A DNA stretch of 12,944 bases, from the NCBI GenBank assembly GCA_028697875.1, contig JAQVEQ010000070.1, positions 1 to 12,944 on the forward strand, written 5' to 3'. The notes under the pieces are model-generated. The model made no database searches. It was not told where the DNA came from and was given only the letters and a program-made list of their open reading frames with translations. Within the stretch, counting starts at the first letter, position 1. Each line of letters opens with the position of its first letter. The translations under genes were made by a program, and so were the position numbers. This document shows positions 5,825-12,060 of this stretch, piece by piece. Source of the DNA: Novosphingobium sp. (GTDB lineage: Bacteria; Pseudomonadota; Alphaproteobacteria; Sphingomonadales; Sphingomonadaceae).

Positions 5825-7014
5825 ATGCACCGCACCGGGTCCTCTCGCTCGCAACCCTCTATCCCAACGCAGCCCACCCCCGGTTCGGCACATTCGTCGC
5901 CCGCAGTCTGGAGGCACTGGCCGCGCGCGGCGACTGGGAGGTAACCGTCGTCAATCCCATCGGCCTGCCGCCGATTCCGTTCGGGCATTACCGGGCACTG
6001 GCCGAAGCTGCGGTAGACGCCACGGAACACGGCGTGAATGTCCTTCGGCCGCGTTTCATGCTGCTCCCGAAGATCGGCGGGCGCTTCAATCCCGGCGCGA
6101 TCGCGCGCGCCGTCCTGCCGTTCGCCCGCCGTCTCCACGCGGAAAAGCCCTTCGACCTGGTCGATGCGCAGTTTTTCTATCCCGACGGCCCCGCCGCCGC
6201 GCGGATCGCCAAGGCGCTCGGCCTGCCGTTTGCGATCAAGGCGCGCGGGGCGGACATCTCCTATTGGGGCGCCAAGCCTTATGCCCTGCGCATGATGCGC
6301 GAGGCTGCGCAAGAGGCCACCGGCCTGCTGGCGGTGAGCGAGGCGCTGGCAAGCGACATGGCCGCGCTCGGCTTTCCGCGCGGCAAGATCGCCGTTCACT
6401 ACACCGGCCTCGATCGCACATTGTTCCACCCGCGCGACAAGGCCGAAGCCCGCCGCGACGTGGCGCGCCGTTTCGGCATCGCATTGGACGAAAGCGCACC
6501 GCTCCTCGCCACGGTCGGCGCGCTGATCCCGCGCAAGGGGCAGGCCTTCGTCATCCGCGCCCTGCCGCAATGGCCCCGCGCCCGCCTGCTGCTGGTCGGC
6601 AAGGGCGAAGACGAAGCGCACCTGCGCGCCCTGGCGGCCGAACTGGGCGTGGCGGAGCGGGTCCATTTCCTCGGCTCGCTGGATCACCGCGCCTTGCCGC
6701 CGGTTCTTTCCGCCGCCGACGCCATGGTCCTGCCCTCGGCCAGCGAAGGGCTCGCCAATGCCTGGGTCGAAGCGCTGGCCTGCGGCACGCCGCTGGTCAT
6801 TACCGATGCCGGGGGGGCGCGCGAACTGGTGAAAAGCGGCACTGCCGGACGAATCGCCGCACGCGATTCCACCGCGATCGCCGAAGCCGTGCAGGCGCTG
6901 CTCGCCGCGCCGCCCTCTCCCGGGGACGTGGCGCGGGAAGCGGCCGCCTTCAGCTGGGAAGCCCATGCCGCGGCACTGGCGGCCCGTTACGAAACGCTGC
7001 TGCAAGCGCGCTGA
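5821..7014 (+). CDS. Glycosyltransferase family 4 (GT-B fold)
   Basis: This 397-residue protein fits a GT4 glycosyltransferase. The N-terminal Rossmann half starts RVLSLATLYPNAAHPRFGTF and includes VDAQFFYPDGPAAA and KARGADISYWG. The C-terminal donor-binding half includes LLATVGALIPRKGQAFVI, RLLLVGKGEDEAHLRALA and the family EX7E signature (EGLANAWVEALACGTPLVI), where the two glutamates contact the nucleotide sugar. It lacks a signal peptide or clear membrane helix and would work at the cytoplasmic face of the membrane, transferring a sugar to a lipid-linked or polysaccharide acceptor. The acceptor is not evident, because no other polysaccharide genes are in the window. The start is GTG at 5821, overlapping the XRE stop. 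The same frame is open back to 5188, opening no domain there. A seven-G run lies at 6811-6817. It ends against secF at a hairpin. Confidence 0.88.
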   Translation: MNAPHRVLSLATLYPNAAHPRFGTFVARSLEALAARGDWEVTVVNPIGLPPIPFGHYRALAEAAVDATEHGVNVLRPRFMLLPKIGGRFNPGAIARAVLPFARRLHAEKPFDLVDAQFFYPDGPAAARIAKALGLPFAIKARGADISYWGAKPYALRMMREAAQEATGLLAVSEALASDMAALGFPRGKIAVHYTGLDRTLFHPRDKAEARRDVARRFGIALDESAPLLATVGALIPRKGQAFVIRALPQWPRARLLLVGKGEDEAHLRALAAELGVAERVHFLGSLDHRALPPVLSAADAMVLPSASEGLANAWVEALACGTPLVITDAGGARELVKSGTAGRIAARDSTAIAEAVQALLAAPPSPGDVAREAAAFSWEAHAAALAARYETLLQAR

Positions 7015-7026
7015 AACGCGCTTGCA
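7001..7026. terminator. Bidirectional hairpin between the glycosyltransferase and secF genes
   Basis: TGCAAGCGCG (7001-7010), a 6-base loop CTGAAA and CGCGCTTGCA (7017-7026) form a perfect 10-bp stem. It overlaps the glycosyltransferase stop codon and ends 7 bases before the secF stop. The two genes are convergent, so one hairpin can serve both transcripts. Neither side has a T-run, so termination may be weak or may rely on Rho, with the stem protecting 3' ends. Confidence 0.6.
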
Positions 7027-7032
7027 ACGCCG

Positions 7033-8010
7033 TCAGACTTCGCCGCGCGCGGCCTTTTCCTGCCGTTCGGTGGCGCTCTCGGTCGGCACGAAGCTCGCCG
7101 GGGTCACGCCCAGCCAGATCAGGATCGGCGCGGCCATGTAGATCGAGCTGTAAGTACCGACGAAAATGCCCAGCGTGATCGCCGCCGTGAAGCCGAACAG
7201 GCTCTCCGGCCCGAGCAGCAGCAACGCCACCAGCACGACCAGCAGGGTCAGCGAAGTCATCACCGTACGGGCGAGGGTTTCGTTGACCGACAGGTCGAGC
7301 AGCTCCGGCATCGGCATCTTGCGGTATTTCTTCAGGTTCTCGCGGATGCGGTCGTAGACGACGATCGTGTCGTTGAGCGAATAGCCGATGATGGTCAGGA
7401 TCGCGGCGACGATGTTAAGGTCGAATTCGAGCTGGAACAGCGCGAACATGCCCAGCGTCAGCGACACGTCGTGGACGAGCGCGAACAGCGCGCCGATGCC
7501 GAATTGCCATTCGAACCGGATCCAGATGTAGATCGAGATCGCGATCATGGCGAAAAACAGCGCCCAACGCGCGGTGCTGAACAGTTCGCCGGAAACCTTG
7601 CCCGAAACCGAATCCACGCCGTCGATCCGCACCCCTTCATGAGCCGCGCGGATGGTGGAAACCACCTTCTGGGTCATCGTGTCGGACAGTGCCGGGTCCT
7701 TTTCCGCCCCTTCGGGCAGGCGCATGCGGACGGACACTTCGTTCGGTGCGCCGAAACGCTGGATTACCGGATCGCCATAGCCGAGACTGCCGATTTCCTT
7801 GCGCAATTCGGCCACCGGCGCTTCCGCGTTCTGGACGAAAGTCGCACGGATCATCTGCCCGCCGACGAAATCGACGCCGAAGTTGAGCCCCTTGGTCAGC
7901 ACCAGGGCCCAGCTGGCCGCGATCAGCAGGCAGCTGACGACATAGAACGGCAGCCGCCAGCGCAGGAAATGGATGTTGGTGTCATCGGGGACGAGTTTCA
8001 GGAGCCGCAT
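7033..8010 (-). CDS. secF: Protein translocase accessory subunit SecF
   Basis: This 325-residue inner-membrane protein has six expected helices. The first is FYVVSCLLIAASWALVL near residues 22-38, followed by the periplasmic P1-like segment beginning NFGVDFVGGQMIRA. The others include WALFFAMIAISIYIWIRF, and the conserved GYSLNDTIVVYDRIREN matches the proton-channel helix of E. coli SecF, whose Asp (D213 there) is essential. SecF pairs with SecD and uses the proton gradient to pull proteins out of the SecYEG channel on the periplasmic side. AGGAGG (the complement of 8019-8024) is the ribosome binding site and overlaps the secD stop codon, so SecF synthesis is probably coupled to SecD. The gene order yajC-secD-secF is the classical one. 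The C-terminal tail (TESATERQEKAARGEV) is hydrophilic and cytoplasmic. Confidence 0.97.
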   Translation of the reverse strand: MRLLKLVPDDTNIHFLRWRLPFYVVSCLLIAASWALVLTKGLNFGVDFVGGQMIRATFVQNAEAPVAELRKEIGSLGYGDPVIQRFGAPNEVSVRMRLPEGAEKDPALSDTMTQKVVSTIRAAHEGVRIDGVDSVSGKVSGELFSTARWALFFAMIAISIYIWIRFEWQFGIGALFALVHDVSLTLGMFALFQLEFDLNIVAAILTIIGYSLNDTIVVYDRIRENLKKYRKMPMPELLDLSVNETLARTVMTSLTLLVVLVALLLLGPESLFGFTAAITLGIFVGTYSSIYMAAPILIWLGVTPASFVPTESATERQEKAARGEV

Positions 8011-8023
8011 CGTATCGTCCTCC

Positions 8024-9628
8024 TCAGATATTGATGTCGTGCGGCCGCGCCTTGCGCAGCCAGCCGGCGACCCACATGCGAGTGACAGTCACCGCGGTGA
8101 AGACCGAAGTCACAATGCCGATCATCAGCACCACGGCGAAACCGCGCACCGGGCCGGAGCCGAACAGGAACAGCAGCACCGCGGCAATGACGTTGGTGAG
8201 ATTGGCGTCGAAAATCGCGCGGCTCGCCTCGCGATAACCGTTCTCGACCGCCGCGATCACCCGGCGGCCACGCTTGCGTTCCTCGCGTATGCGTTCGTTG
8301 ATCAGCACGTTGGCGTCGACCGCCGCACCGATCGTCAGCACGAAACCGGCAATGCCCGGCAGTGTCAGCGTGGTGTTGGCAATCGCCATGATCCCCAGCA
8401 GCATCAGCACGTTCAGCACCAGCGCCACATCGGCATAGAGACCGAAACGGCCATAGGACACGGCCATCAGCACGAGCACCGCAGCCGCACCGACCGCGAG
8501 GGCGATCAGCCCCTTCTGGATCGAGTCCGCGCCGAGATCCGGGCCGACCGTGCGCTCCTCGATCACCTTGAGGTCCACCGGCAGCGCGCCGGAACGCAGC
8601 GAAATGGCCAGCTGGTTGGCCGAATCGACAGTGAAGTTGCCGGAAATCTGGGCGCTGCCGCCCAGGATCGGCTCGTTGATATTGGGCGCCGACAGGACCT
8701 TGCCGTCGAGAATGATGGCAAAGGGCCGGTTGACGTTCTCGGTCGTCAGCTTGGCGAACTTCGCGCCGCCCTGCTGGTTGAACGTGATGTTGACTACCGG
8801 CTCGTTGGACTGCGGGTTGAAACCCTGCTGCGCATTGGTCAGGTTGTCGCCCTTGATCCCGCCCAGCCGCTTGACGGCGATCTGCGCGGCCTGGCCCGGC
8901 CCAGCTTCGGCATAAGGCACGATCTCGCTGCCCGGAGGGGCAATGCCCTGAGCGATATCGCTGGGCAGCGCGGTCGTATCGACCAGCTTGAATTCGAGCT
9001 TCGCCGTCTGGCCCAGCAGATCCTTGAGCTGCTTCGGGTCCTGCAGACCCGGCACCTGGACCACGATCCGATCGTCGCCCTGGCGGATAATGGTCGGCTC
9101 GCGCGTACCCAGCGCGTCGATACGCTTGCGGACCACTTCGGTCGCGCTGTCCATCGCGTCGGTCACGGCCTGGTTCAGCCCGGCCTGGGTCGGAGTCAGG
9201 ACGAAGCGCTGGCCGTCCACCACTTCGATCCGCCAATCGCGCTGGCCGGTCAGCCCGGCCCCGCTGGTCAGCGGCAGGATCGCTTCGCGCGCGGCATCGA
9301 CCTGGCTCGCGTCCTCGACCATGAAGGAAAGACGCCCGCCCTTGCTCGACAGATCGCCGATGCGGATGCGCGGCTCGGTCTTGCGCAGGGCGCCGCGCAC
9401 GGCTTCCTCCATGCTTTCGAGCCGCTGCTGTGCGACCTGGGACGGGTCGGCTTCGAGCAGGATGTGGCTACCGCCGGCGAGGTCGAGGCCGAGATTGACC
9501 TTCGGGTCGGGCAGGAAGGAAGGCCATGCCCCGCCCGCGACCGAAACCAGCGACGGCAGGGAAGCCGCGGCAAAGGCCAGGGTCACGAACCATAGCCAGA
9601 TCTTTTTCCAGCGCGGAAAATCGAGCAT
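8024..9628 (-). CDS. secD: Protein translocase accessory subunit SecD
   Basis: This 534-residue inner-membrane protein is shorter than E. coli SecD (615), as is common in alphaproteobacteria. It has an N-terminal helix (IWLWFVTLAFAAASL), the first P1 strand VNLGLDLAGGSHILLE (45-60), and the large periplasmic P1 region including DGKVLSAPNINEPI (308-321) and SLRSGALPV (343-351). Five more helices follow, with TIGAAVDANVLINERIREE; D438 is the likely counterpart of the essential E. coli D519. It works with SecF and YajC in the SecDF complex, which uses the proton gradient to complete Sec-dependent export. The ATG follows GAGG about 10 bases upstream. The gaps are 12 bases to yajC and 13 bases to secF, so this is one operon. 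Nothing looks truncated or shifted. Confidence 0.97.
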   Translation of the reverse strand: MLDFPRWKKIWLWFVTLAFAAASLPSLVSVAGGAWPSFLPDPKVNLGLDLAGGSHILLEADPSQVAQQRLESMEEAVRGALRKTEPRIRIGDLSSKGGRLSFMVEDASQVDAAREAILPLTSGAGLTGQRDWRIEVVDGQRFVLTPTQAGLNQAVTDAMDSATEVVRKRIDALGTREPTIIRQGDDRIVVQVPGLQDPKQLKDLLGQTAKLEFKLVDTTALPSDIAQGIAPPGSEIVPYAEAGPGQAAQIAVKRLGGIKGDNLTNAQQGFNPQSNEPVVNITFNQQGGAKFAKLTTENVNRPFAIILDGKVLSAPNINEPILGGSAQISGNFTVDSANQLAISLRSGALPVDLKVIEERTVGPDLGADSIQKGLIALAVGAAAVLVLMAVSYGRFGLYADVALVLNVLMLLGIMAIANTTLTLPGIAGFVLTIGAAVDANVLINERIREERKRGRRVIAAVENGYREASRAIFDANLTNVIAAVLLFLFGSGPVRGFAVVLMIGIVTSVFTAVTVTRMWVAGWLRKARPHDINI

Positions 9629-9640
9629 GGGGCGCTAGCC

Positions 9641-9970
9641 TCAGTCGTTCGCCGGGGCCGAGCCGCCCGGCGGGATGATGTCGCCGATGGTGTTCTTGAC
9701 CGCCTTCACGCGGACGCCCTGGCCCAGTTCCAGTTCGACGTAGTTGTCGTCGACCTTGAGGATCTTGCCGACAAGGCCGCCGGCCGTGACCACCATGTCG
9801 CCGCGCTGCATCCCTGCGATCTTGGCGCGATGTTCCTTCTGCTGGCGCATCTGCGGACGGATGATCAGGAACCAGAAGATCACGATCATGCCGAGGATCG
9901 GCAGCCAGCTGATCCAGGCGGGCGGGGCATCGGCCCCGGCGGAAGCGGCAGCGGAAAGGATATCAAGCAT
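9641..9970 (-). CDS. yajC: Sec translocase accessory protein YajC
   Basis: This 109-residue protein has one membrane helix (WLPILGMIVIFWFLIIRPQ) ending in the family hallmark IRPQMRQQKEH. A small beta-rich cytoplasmic domain follows (GDMVVTAGGLVGKILKVDD, VRVKAVKNTI). YajC binds SecDF and YidC at the inner membrane and is a small auxiliary of protein export. The ATG at 9970 is chosen because AAGGG lies 7 bases before it, while the GTG two codons upstream (9976) would be only 1 base from that site. It is the first gene of the yajC-secD-secF transcript. The upstream stretch 9971-10167 should hold the operon promoter; no convincing -10/-35 pair for that direction was found. Confidence 0.96.
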   Translation of the reverse strand: MLDILSAAASAGADAPPAWISWLPILGMIVIFWFLIIRPQMRQQKEHRAKIAGMQRGDMVVTAGGLVGKILKVDDNYVELELGQGVRVKAVKNTIGDIIPPGGSAPAND

Positions 9971-10167
9971 CGACACACCCTTGGAAAACGGGGGTATTCC
10001 CGGTCATTCGCGGGACGGACGCAGGCTGCCGGAGCGGCACAGGCAATCCTTCCCTTCGGAAGGGTGCGCGCCTAGCAGCAAAGAAACCGGCTGGCAACGC
10101 GCTGGCCGGGCACGGCCCTCTGCCTTAGCATCCGCGCACAATGTTTGCCGGCAGGCGCCCACGGCGC
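9971..10167. other. Non-coding gap between yajC and the tRNA-Pro promoter
   Basis: No gene is supported here. The gap must contain the yajC leader and promoter. The only structure noticed is a small dyad, CCCTT-CGG-AAGGG (10052-10064), about 80 bases upstream of the yajC start. On the minus strand it would lie in the leader RNA if transcription starts upstream of it. There is no T-run in either direction, so it is not called as a terminator. Confidence 0.4.
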
Positions 10168-10196
10168 TTGCCATGCCCGGCGGCTATGCCTATAGG
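10168..10196 (+). promoter_or_regulatory. Sigma-70-like promoter for tRNA-Pro
   Basis: TTGCCA (10168-10173) matches the -35 consensus at 5 of 6 bases. After exactly 17 bases TATAGG (10191-10196) matches the -10 consensus at 4 of 6. Transcription would begin near 10203, leaving a leader of about 10 bases before the mature tRNA at 10213, which is normal for tRNA genes. Confidence 0.65.
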
Positions 10197-10212
10197 GCGC
10201 GCCTCCACTGCT

Positions 10213-10289
10213 CGGGACGTAGCGCAGCCTGGTAGCGCATCACACTGGGGGTGTGGGGGTCGTAGGTTCGAATCCTATCGTCCCGACCA
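10213..10289 (+). tRNA. tRNA-Pro (anticodon GGG)
   Basis: This 77-base cloverleaf ends in an encoded CCA (10287-10289). The acceptor stem is CGGGACG with CGTCCCG (perfect 7 bp), the discriminator is A (10286), and the D stem is GCGC/GCGC. The anticodon stem TCACA/TGTGG encloses the loop CTGGGGG, with GGG at 10247-10249. The T arm is GTAGG-TTCGAAT-CCTAT with one G-U pair. It reads CCC and CCU proline codons. The gene is on the plus strand with its own promoter, divergent from yajC and upstream of the holin gene. Confidence 0.97.
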
Positions 10290-10337
10290 GTGGAGTTTCC
10301 CCAATTCACCCCTGCACGCCACACCGCCCGACAAAGG

Positions 10338-10352
10338 CGCCTGAAGGCGTTT
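10338..10352 (+). terminator. Weak terminator-like hairpin after tRNA-Pro
   Basis: CGCC-TGAA-GGCG followed by TTT lies 49 bases after the tRNA. The stem is only 4 G/C pairs, and AAA at 10333-10335 could extend it across a small bulge by pairing with the TTT. It could end the tRNA transcript, but it is short. Confidence 0.3.
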
Positions 10353-10457
10353 CAACGGCACACAAAGGCCCATAGGCGCGCTCTAGCCGCAGCAATGCGT
10401 CCCGACGGCCCCGATTGGCCCGGTCTGCCCGCTGCCGCAAAACCATTTTCCTACACG

Positions 10458-10470
10458 AACCGATCTGGTT
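10458..10470 (+). promoter_or_regulatory. Candidate operator AACC-N5-GGTT upstream of the holin gene
   Basis: AACCGATCTGGTT has perfect 4-base arms and a 5-base spacer, and ends 41 bases before the holin start codon. It matches the minus-strand reading of the dyad at 5222-5234 at 12 of 13 bases, including GAT in the spacer. Scanning the other AACC occurrences, I saw no third site with this spacing in the window. TTATCT (10469-10474) overlaps its right arm and could be a weak -10, in which case a bound protein would block it. Activation by a bound factor is also possible. Confidence 0.55.
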
Positions 10471-10511
10471 ATCTGATTCGGCGATTCTCAACCGACAGGG
10501 ATTCGCGAACC

Positions 10512-10925
10512 ATGGCTATCCTCGAAGCGCTTATCGGCCCCCTCGCCGCGATCATCGACAAGGTCCTGCCCGACAAGGAAGCCCGCGAGCGGGCCAAGCT
10601 CGAACTCATCAGGCTGCAAGGCACGCAGGAGCTGGAAACGATCCGCACCCGCCTGTCGGCCATCGTTGCCGAGGCCAATTCCGCCGACCCGTGGACCAGC
10701 CGCGCCCGGCCGAGCTTCCTCTACGTCATGTACGCCCTGATCCTGTGGGCAATCCCCATGGGTCTGCTCGCCGCCGCCCGGCCGGAGACGGCACGGGCCA
10801 TCGCCGAAGGGATGAACGCCTATCTGGGCGGACTGCCGGAACCGCTCTACGCCCTCTTCGGCACCGGCTATCTCGGCTACACCGCCGCGCGCCAGTGGGG
10901 GAAAGTGAAAGGCGTCGACAAATAG
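10512..10925 (+). CDS. GTA-type 3TM holin
   Basis: This 137-residue inner-membrane protein resembles the three-helix holins of gene transfer agents (Pfam GTA_holin_3TM). It begins with an amphipathic or hydrophobic segment (AILEALIGPLAAIIDKVL), then a charged helix (EARERAKLELIRLQGTQE) and the family-typical ADPWTSRARPSFLYVMYALI entering the second helix. It ends with a third helix (YALFGTGYLGYTAARQW). Holins make membrane lesions that let an endolysin reach the wall, releasing phage or GTA particles. No endolysin, capsid or terminase gene is nearby, so the gene stands alone between tRNA-Pro and aroQ. The start at MAILEAL follows AGGGA about 10 bases upstream. The frame is open further upstream, but that part holds a dyad and does not look coding. 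Tight control is expected for a lethal protein. Confidence 0.82.
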   Translation: MAILEALIGPLAAIIDKVLPDKEARERAKLELIRLQGTQELETIRTRLSAIVAEANSADPWTSRARPSFLYVMYALILWAIPMGLLAAARPETARAIAEGMNAYLGGLPEPLYALFGTGYLGYTAARQWGKVKGVDK

Positions 10926-11003
10926 CCGGCGCACGCAAGCCGTCGACAAACCGCCCGCCCCGCCGCTATGCCGCCGCACGCATCATTCTATACGGAACCA
11001 ATC

Positions 11004-11441
11004 ATGGCCAATCCCGTCGTCTACGTCCTCAACGGACCGAACCTGAACCTGCTCGGCACGCGCGAGCCCGAGATCTACGGCTCCGACACGCTGGACGACA
11101 TCGCCGGCATGCTGGAAGACCGGGCGCGCGAACTGGGGCTCGAAATCGAGATGCGCCAGTCCAATCACGAAGGGCACCTGATCGACTGGATGCATGAGGC
11201 GCAGGCTGAAGGGGCCAAGGCGATCCTGCTCAACGCGGCTGCCTACACTCACACCTCGATCGCCCTGCACGATGCGATCAAGGCGATCCGCACGCCCGTA
11301 ATCGAGGTCCATCTGTCCGACCCGATGACGCGCGAAGAGTTCCGCCATATCAGCTACGTAGGCATGGCCGCGGTCGATTGCGTGTCCGGGCACGGCGCAA
11401 AAAGCTATCTGATCGCACTGGAAAAAGTCCCCGATCTCTGA
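11004..11441 (+). CDS. aroQ: Type II 3-dehydroquinate dehydratase
   Basis: This 145-residue cytoplasmic enzyme of the shikimate pathway converts 3-dehydroquinate to 3-dehydroshikimate, for aromatic amino acid synthesis. The length is standard for type II enzymes, which form dodecamers. Visible are the N-terminal LNGPNLNLLGTREPEIYG with the flexible-loop R20 and catalytic Y25, NHEGHLIDW, the NAAAYTHTSIAL segment with N77, and EVHLSD with the catalytic H103. The ATG at 11004 is chosen over an in-frame ATG at 10968 because the protein family begins just before the VYVLNGPN strand; GGAA lies 9 bases upstream. It is 78 bases after the holin and 105 bases before accB. Confidence 0.96.
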   Translation: MANPVVYVLNGPNLNLLGTREPEIYGSDTLDDIAGMLEDRARELGLEIEMRQSNHEGHLIDWMHEAQAEGAKAILLNAAAYTHTSIALHDAIKAIRTPVIEVHLSDPMTREEFRHISYVGMAAVDCVSGHGAKSYLIALEKVPDL

Positions 11442-11546
11442 TGCTTAACCATCGAACCGGGGGGAATTTCGTCCCGCCCTCTTGCCAGCATCGCCGCCCC
11501 GCCGCATAGCGGCCAGCAGGATTGAGTTAAGAGGTAAGAGAGACGC

Positions 11547-12044
11547 ATGGCCGAATCCAAAGGTTCCGCCGCCGGCCGCGACAGCGGCATGAGGATCGAC
11601 AGCACGCTGGTTCGCGAACTGGCCGAACTGCTGGCCGAAACCGGGCTGACGGAAATCGAGGTCGAAGACGGCGAACGCAAGATCAAGGTTTCGCGCGCGG
11701 CCATGGCCGCTGCCGCGACTCACTTCGCCGCGCCCGCCCTCGCCCCCGTTGCGGCAGCTGCCCCCGCGCCTGCGGCCGAAGCGCCGGCCGCCGCGGAACC
11801 CGCGATCGACGGCAACGCCGTCAAGTCGCCAATGGTCGGCACTGCCTATCTTTCGCCGGAACCGGGCGCCGCGCCTTTCATCAGCATCGGCGCGCAAGTG
11901 AAGGCCGGGGAAACCCTGCTGATCGTCGAAGCGATGAAGGTCATGAACCCGATCACCGCTCCGGCCTCTGGCACGATCAAGGCAATCCTCATCGAAAACG
12001 CGCAGCCGGTCGAATTCGACCAGCCGCTGGTCGTGATCGGCTGA
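11547..12044 (+). CDS. accB: Biotin carboxyl carrier protein of acetyl-CoA carboxylase
   Basis: This 165-residue carrier protein holds the biotin of acetyl-CoA carboxylase, the first committed step of fatty acid synthesis. The N-terminal part (16-50) reads IDSTLVRELAELLAETGLTEIEVED, typical of AccB. A flexible Ala/Pro-rich linker (about 58-88) leads to the biotinyl domain (90-165), with the motif EAMKVMNPI and the biotinylated K131. Biotin protein ligase modifies this lysine, and AccC then carboxylates the biotin. The start is preceded by a purine-rich AAGAGGTAAGAGAG. It lies 16 bases before accC, forming the usual accBC operon. The 105-base gap before it contains a GCCGC-ATA-GCGGC dyad (11501-11513) without a T-run. 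Confidence 0.97.
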   Translation: MAESKGSAAGRDSGMRIDSTLVRELAELLAETGLTEIEVEDGERKIKVSRAAMAAAATHFAAPALAPVAAAAPAPAAEAPAAAEPAIDGNAVKSPMVGTAYLSPEPGAAPFISIGAQVKAGETLLIVEAMKVMNPITAPASGTIKAILIENAQPVEFDQPLVVIG

Positions 12045-12060
12045 GGGCGCGGGGCGACCC

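Noticed and set aside
5233..7005. A 590-codon minus-strand open frame opposite the XRE and glycosyltransferase genes
   Set aside because: No domain or ribosome binding site, and composition typical of an antisense shadow.
7973..9595. A 540-codon open frame on the plus strand opposite secD
   Set aside because: His/Gln/Asp/Arg-rich with no recognisable domain. secD on the other strand is unmistakable.
11444..11457. Two AACC half-sites after aroQ (CTTAACC and GAACCGG)
   Set aside because: There is no GGTT partner at the right spacing and they are in direct orientation; too weak to join the dyad set.
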